Shown here: positions 4,959 to 8,577 of the stretch, piece after piece
Numbering within the stretch: position 1 is the stretch's first letter
Layout: the number at the start of each line of letters is the position of its first letter
Assembly: GCA_033764095.1 (NCBI GenBank)
Contig: JANRJF010000069.1
Span: forward strand, 1-8,577
From: JBDTMT01 sp033764095
GTDB lineage: Bacteria > Desulfobacterota > Binatia > HRBIN30 > CADEER01
DNA length: 8,577 bases
Direction of reading: 5' to 3'
Position numbers and translations under genes: made by a program
The notes under the pieces: generated by a model
What the model was told of the DNA's origin: nothing
The model's input: the letters and a program-made list of their open reading frames with translations, nothing else
The model's database searches: none

Positions 4959-7691
4959 CTAGGCGGCCGGCGCCGGTTGGATGAGCGGCTGCAGCGCCTG
5001 CAGCACGGTGTCGGTGATGTGCCGGAGGCGGTCGTCGTCCTCGATCTTCCGGCCCTCCGGATCGGTGACGTAGAAGACGTCGAAGACGCGGTCGATGCTG
5101 GTGGTGATCTTGGCCAGGTGGATCGACAGGTCGAGGTGGAAGAGCGCGTTGGTGATGGCGAACAGCACGCCGACCCGATCGATGGTGAACACGTCGATGA
5201 CCGTGTACTCCTCCGACACCTGGTTGTCGATTTCGACCGTCGTCGGCTGGCGCGGCACGATCTTCTCGCCCAACGTCGACGGCCGTCCGGCGCGCGCCAC
5301 CATCTGCTCGACGTCGATCTCGCCGGACAGCACCTTGCCGACCGCCACCTGGATCTTCTCCCAGCGGCTCGGATCGGTGGCGATGGCGGCGTCGTCGAGG
5401 TGGGTGACCCGGAACACATCGAGCACCATGCCGCTGCCGCCGGTGGCGATGCGCGCCGCCGCGACGTTCATGCCGTAGGCGCGCAGCACGCCGGTGAGGC
5501 GCGAGAACAGGCCGGGCTGGTCGCGCGTCACCACCGTGAACTCGCTGAACTCGCGCTCCGGGAAGTGACGCACGCTGGTGACCAACGGCTCCTCGCCGAA
5601 GCGCCGCACCAGCTCGTAGTGGTGTGGGATGTCCTCCTCCGGCGTGGTGAGGAAATAGCGGTCGGGCAGGTCGGCGAGGAAGCGCTCCAGCGCGCCGCTG
5701 CCGGCGCCGATGGCGGCGGCGACGCGGCGGCGAATGCGGTCGGCGCGCGCCGACTGCGCCTGCTCGACCGTCTCGCCGCGCTCGAAGCTGTCCACCGTCA
5801 GCGTATAGAGCTCGGCGAGCAGCATGTCCTGCCAGCTGTTCCACAGCTTCGGGTTGGTGGCGCCGAGGTCGGCGAAGGTGAGCACGTAGAGCTTGTGCAG
5901 CGTCGCCAGCGTCCCGACGGTGGCGGCGAACTCGGCGACCAGCTTCGGATCGTGGATGTCGCGCCGCGTCGCCAGCTGGTGCATGAGGAGATGATGGCGC
6001 ACCAGCAGCTCGAGCTGGGCGACGTCGTCGGCGTGCATGCCGAGCCGCTCCGCGACCTGGCGCGCCATCTGCGCGCCGCGATTCGAGTGGTCGCCGCCCA
6101 GCCCCTTGCCGACGTCGTGGAAGAGCATCGCCAGGTAGAGCAGCGGCAGGTTGCCGACCTCGCGCACCACCTGCGTCGGCAGCGGCGCGCTGGTCTTGTA
6201 CACCCCGTGCAGCAGCTGCTCGAGGCGCTCGACGGCGCGCAGCGAATGCTCGTCGGCGGTGTAGATGTGGTAGCGGTCGTACTGCGCCAGGCAGCGCAGG
6301 TGGCCGAACTCGGGCAGCACCGCGTCGAGCACGTCGAGCTCGTGCATCTCGTGCAGCGCCTCGGCGACGCCGTAGTTCCAGGACAGGATGTCGAGCAGCG
6401 CGCGGGCGGTGGCCGGGTCGCGCCGCACCTGGCCGGTGATCAGCGGCGCGTGCGCGCGCACCAGGCGGCGCGTCGCGGCGCTCAGGCGCAGGCCGTGGCG
6501 CTGCGCGTCGGCGAACACGCGCAGCAGCATGATCGGGTTGTCGCGGAAGGTGGCGGCGTCGCCGACGATCAGCTCGTCGCCGGCGATGCGCACGCCGGGG
6601 CGCAGTTGGCGCCCGCCGAGGCGGCCGATCAGCCGGTACGGCGCACCGCGCTCGGTGCAGCGCGCGATGATGTCGTTGGAGAAGCGGTTCACCGCCCGCG
6701 CCTGCAGATAGTAGGCGCGCATGAACTTCTCGACGCCGCGGTGCGCGCCGTCGCCGTGGAAGCCGAGGTCGGCGGCGATGCGCTCCTGGTACTCGAAGGT
6801 GAGCTGGTCCTGGTGCGTGCCGGCGAGGAAGTGCAGCGCGTTGCGCACCCGCCAGAGGAAATCGCGCGCGGTGCGGATCTCCTCGTACTCGCGGTCGCTC
6901 AGCACGCCCTTGGCGGGGAGCGCCTCGAGGTCGGGCACGACGTACTTCACCTTCGCCAGCCACATGGCGGTGTGCAGGTCGCGCAGGCCGCCCTCGCCCT
7001 CCTTCACCTGCGGCTCGACCAGGTAGACGGAATCGCCGTACTTGCGATGGCGCTCCTGGCTCTCGCGCACCTTGTCGCGGAAGAAGCGCGAGGCGTTCTT
7101 CTTCAGCAGGTCGCGCTCCATGGTGGCGACGAAGCCGTCGTAGAGCGGCCGGTCGCCGGCGAGAAAGCGCAGGTCGAGCAGCGCCGTCTTCACCTTGAGG
7201 TCCTTGTTGCCGAGCTTGACGCAGTCCTTGACGCTGCGCACCGCGTGCCCGACGGTCAGGCCGGTGTCCCACAGCGCGTAGAGCACCTTCTCGCTGACCG
7301 TCTCGACGAACGCGTCGGCACGCTGCGGGTAGACGAACAGCAGGTCGATGTCGGAGCCCGGGTTGAGCTCGGCACGCCCGTAGCCGCCCTGCGCGATCAG
7401 CGCGATCTTCTGGTCGAGGACGGTGAAGCGCTCGGCGTAGCTGCGCCGCGCCGCGTCGTAGAGCACCTGCACCAGATGGTCGACCACGCCGGTCCACGCG
7501 GCGACGATCGCCTCACCCGAGGCCCCGCCGAGATGGCGCTCGCGCAACACGCCGCGGGCGCGGTTGAGGAACTCCTTCCCCTGCTTGCCCCAGGCGCCGT
7601 TCAGCTCGAGCGACTCGAGCCCGTCGAGCAGCGCCGGCCCAGACGAGTGCAGCCTTCCAGCGACCGGCGACGGATCCATCCCAGGCGCCAT
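4959..7691 (-). CDS. glnD: Bifunctional [protein-PII] uridylyltransferase/uridylyl-removing enzyme
   Basis: GlnD senses glutamine and adds or removes UMP on the PII protein, setting glutamine synthetase activity and nitrogen gene expression. The 910 residues match the usual 850-950. Domains in order: nucleotidyltransferase with GGYGRAELNPGSDIDLLF at 102-119 (metal-binding D114 and D116); the GlnD-specific helical region containing EGEGGLRDLHTAMW at 231-244; an HD hydrolase domain with H482, H525/D526 in LFHDVGKG and H566/H567; and two ACT domains at about 717-790 and 829-900 (RDQPGLFSRLTGVL and DRVGVLFAITNAL), which bind glutamine. All active-site motifs look intact, so both activities are expected. 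No glnB or glnK lies nearby. The ATG at 7691 is used; GGAG sits just one base before it, so a second ATG at 7679 (residue 5) is possible. It probably heads the co-oriented block that follows. Confidence 0.96.
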   Translation of the reverse strand: MAPGMDPSPVAGRLHSSGPALLDGLESLELNGAWGKQGKEFLNRARGVLRERHLGGASGEAIVAAWTGVVDHLVQVLYDAARRSYAERFTVLDQKIALIAQGGYGRAELNPGSDIDLLFVYPQRADAFVETVSEKVLYALWDTGLTVGHAVRSVKDCVKLGNKDLKVKTALLDLRFLAGDRPLYDGFVATMERDLLKKNASRFFRDKVRESQERHRKYGDSVYLVEPQVKEGEGGLRDLHTAMWLAKVKYVVPDLEALPAKGVLSDREYEEIRTARDFLWRVRNALHFLAGTHQDQLTFEYQERIAADLGFHGDGAHRGVEKFMRAYYLQARAVNRFSNDIIARCTERGAPYRLIGRLGGRQLRPGVRIAGDELIVGDAATFRDNPIMLLRVFADAQRHGLRLSAATRRLVRAHAPLITGQVRRDPATARALLDILSWNYGVAEALHEMHELDVLDAVLPEFGHLRCLAQYDRYHIYTADEHSLRAVERLEQLLHGVYKTSAPLPTQVVREVGNLPLLYLAMLFHDVGKGLGGDHSNRGAQMARQVAERLGMHADDVAQLELLVRHHLLMHQLATRRDIHDPKLVAEFAATVGTLATLHKLYVLTFADLGATNPKLWNSWQDMLLAELYTLTVDSFERGETVEQAQSARADRIRRRVAAAIGAGSGALERFLADLPDRYFLTTPEEDIPHHYELVRRFGEEPLVTSVRHFPEREFSEFTVVTRDQPGLFSRLTGVLRAYGMNVAAARIATGGSGMVLDVFRVTHLDDAAIATDPSRWEKIQVAVGKVLSGEIDVEQMVARAGRPSTLGEKIVPRQPTTVEIDNQVSEEYTVIDVFTIDRVGVLFAITNALFHLDLSIHLAKITTSIDRVFDVFYVTDPEGRKIEDDDRLRHITDTVLQALQPLIQPAPAA

Positions 7692-7739
7692 ACTCCGCAG
7701 ATCGGTTCGAGCGGATCAAGCACCCCCGGCAGAAGAGGC

Positions 7740-7767
7740 GTGACCGGTGACCGGTGACCAGTGACCG
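7740..7767. repeat. Tandem heptamer array GTGACCG x4
   Basis: Four 7-base units run head to tail: three GTGACCG and one GTGACCA in third place, followed by a partial unit. Each join creates the palindrome ACCGGT. A unit length of seven is unrelated to codons and fits a non-coding microsatellite. Confidence 0.85.
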
Positions 7768-7793
7768 GTCGAGAAAGTCGAACAGCAAGGGGC

Positions 7794-7844
7794 CTGAGTT
7801 AGCGACGCAGCGTGGGATGCAGCAGTCCCGACTCAGTCGCTAGC
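7794..7844. repeat. Crossing complementary segments inside the spacer
   Basis: CTGAGT (7794-7799) is complementary to ACTCAG (7831-7836), and TAGCGAC (7800-7806) is complementary to GTCGCTA (7836-7842); the latter extends to nine pairs with one G-U. The pairings cross, so they are alternative stems or a pseudoknot-like fold. A small GGGA/TCCC pair lies between (7814-7817 and 7826-7829). Function is unknown and chance is possible. Confidence 0.45.
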
Positions 7845-7881
7845 CTCCGGTACCGCTCGCGACTCTCCCACCGGTCACCGG

Positions 7882-8577
7882 TCACGCTCCTTCTGACTTG
7901 CGGGCGCGCTGCACGAAGGCGTTGAGCCGGTTCAGCGCTTCGAGCGGGGTGAGCTGGTCGACCTGGATCGCCGCCAGCTCGTCGCGCAGGCCGTCGTCGC
8001 GCGGGGCGAAGAGGCCGAGCTGGGCGCTGCTCGTGCCATTGCCGCTGGCCAGGCGGGGCTGGCCGGCGGCGTTGAGCTCGTCGCGCTCGAGGTTGGCGAG
8101 GATCTCGCGGGCGCGGCCGATGATCGGGTCGGGCACGCCGGCGAGGCGCGCCACCTGGATGCCGTAGCTCTGGCTGGCGGGGCCGGCGATGATGCGGCGC
8201 AGGAAGACCACCTCGCCCTGCCACTCGCGCACCGCGACCGAATGGTTGCGCACGCGCGGCTTGCTGCGCGCCAGGTCGGTGAGCTCGTGGTAGTGCGTCG
8301 CGAACAGCACCAGCGGGCGCGACGGCGCGTCGTGCAGGTGCTCGGCCACCGCCCAGGCGATCGAGATGCCGTCGAAGGTGCTGGTGCCGCGGCCGATCTC
8401 GTCGAGCACCGCCAGGCTGCGCGGCGTCAGCTGGGTGAGGATGTTGGCGGTCTCCTTCATCTCGACCATGAAGGTGGACTCGCCGCCGGCCAGGTTGTCG
8501 GAGGCGCCGACGCGGGTGAAGAGTCGGTCGACGACGCCGATCTCGGCGCGCGCCGCCGGCACGAAGCTGCCCATCTG
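7882..8577 (-). CDS. mutS: DNA mismatch repair protein MutS, C-terminal part (5' end outside window)
   Basis: MutS recognises mismatches and, using its ATPase as a dimer clamp, recruits MutL. Only the last 231 residues are present. The reading frame is open through the last base, and the fragment begins with QMGSFVPA, which in homologues lies just after the Walker A loop; that loop is outside the window. Visible are the dimer-interface DRLFTRVGASDNLAGGESTF (17-36), the signature FMVEM, Walker B LAVLDEIGRGTSTFDG with D59/E60, and the switch histidine H95 in FATHYHEL. The helix-turn-helix region SYGIQVARLAGVP starts at 137. Near the C-terminus QLGLF (186-190) is a good sliding-clamp-binding motif, followed by a helical tail with LTPLEALNRLNAF. 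The stop codon falls within the inverted heptamer repeat, so the final residues (EGA) abut repeat DNA. It lies upstream of and collinear with glnD, but the 190-base spacer makes a separate transcription unit likely. Confidence 0.97.
   Translation of the reverse strand, partial: QMGSFVPAARAEIGVVDRLFTRVGASDNLAGGESTFMVEMKETANILTQLTPRSLAVLDEIGRGTSTFDGISIAWAVAEHLHDAPSRPLVLFATHYHELTDLARSKPRVRNHSVAVREWQGEVVFLRRIIAGPASQSYGIQVARLAGVPDPIIGRAREILANLERDELNAAGQPRLASGNGTSSAQLGLFAPRDDGLRDELAAIQVDQLTPLEALNRLNAFVQRARKSEGA

Larger units (their letters stand above)
7692..7881. other. mutS-glnD intergenic spacer with repeats
   Basis: This 190-base non-coding spacer is the only sizeable gap in the window. It contains a four-copy GTGACCG heptamer array, an inverted two-copy array that runs into mutS, and a set of shorter complementary segments between them. 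The 47 bases nearest glnD should contain its promoter or leader, but I could not identify convincing -35/-10 or sigma-54 elements. No T-run terminator follows the stems. Confidence 0.7.
7738..7887. repeat. 19-base perfect inverted repeat enclosing the mutS-glnD spacer
   Basis: The left arm GCGTGACCGGTGACCGGTG (7738-7756) is exactly complementary to the right arm at 7869-7887, with 112 bases between. The right arm is two inverted heptamer units plus flank. The mutS stop codon (7884 to 7882 on the minus strand) lies inside it. In a mutS-glnD read-through transcript the arms could pair as a 19-bp stem. Origin could be a small palindromic element or independent growth of the same microsatellite; the sequence does not decide. 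Confidence 0.75.

Noticed and set aside
4048..7497. A 1149-codon minus-strand frame ending in XerD, which could suggest a fused protein
   Set aside because: Only the last 294 residues match a family. The upstream part is an Arg/Ala-rich shadow of glnD, and the XerD start at 4932 has a ribosome binding site and the normal family length.
7692..7737. A promoter for glnD (sigma-70 or sigma-54 type)
   Set aside because: I could not find paired -35/-10 or GG/GC -24/-12 elements with correct spacing; the stretch is too GC-rich to call by eye.
4977..7757. A plus-strand frame of 926 codons without a stop, antisense to all of glnD
   Set aside because: It is the complement of a clear, full-length GlnD. 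Its translation is His/Arg/Gln/Val-rich with no recognisable domain, as expected from antisense reading of high-GC codons where stops are rare.
7738..7887. The inverted repeat as an insertion sequence or integron-type attachment site
   Set aside because: There is no transposase or integrase reading frame in the 112-base interior and no clear target duplication. The xerD-like gene is of the chromosomal type, more than 2.8 kb away and part of a housekeeping block.

Overview
This is a gene-dense, high-GC stretch of bacterial chromosome. By eye G+C is roughly 70 %, with G or C at nearly every third codon position. All genes lie on the minus strand, so transcription runs from high to low coordinates. 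Every protein is a recognisable housekeeping protein. The order site-2-protease-like M50 peptidase, trpS, scpA, scpB, rluB, together with a TrpRS carrying an iron-sulfur-type cysteine motif, suggests a deltaproteobacterial-type lineage in the broad sense. That placement is an inference from gene order and composition; no 16S or other marker is in the window.

Layout in order of transcription: the 3' part of mutS (mismatch repair ATPase, 8577 to 7882); a 190-base spacer holding heptamer repeats in inverted orientation; glnD (PII uridylyltransferase/uridylyl-removing enzyme, 7691 to 4959); xerD-type tyrosine recombinase (4932 to 4048); a small M50 membrane metalloprotease (3993 to 3376); trpS (3346 to 2327); scpA (2320 to 1454); scpB (1461 to 640); and a RluB/RsuA-family pseudouridine synthase (827 to beyond the left edge).

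From glnD to rluB the gaps are 26, 54, 29 and 6 bases, followed by overlaps of 8 and 188 bases. The block could therefore be one transcription unit. It joins nitrogen-status signalling (GlnD), chromosome dimer resolution and segregation (XerD, ScpA, ScpB) and translation (TrpRS, rRNA pseudouridylation).

I found no RNA gene, mobile element, CRISPR array or novel defence-like system. The points worth a second look are the long scpB/rluB overlap, where about 62 codons are read in two frames; the inverted GTGACCG heptamer arrays between mutS and glnD, one of which supplies the mutS stop codon; and the predicted iron-sulfur site in TrpRS.
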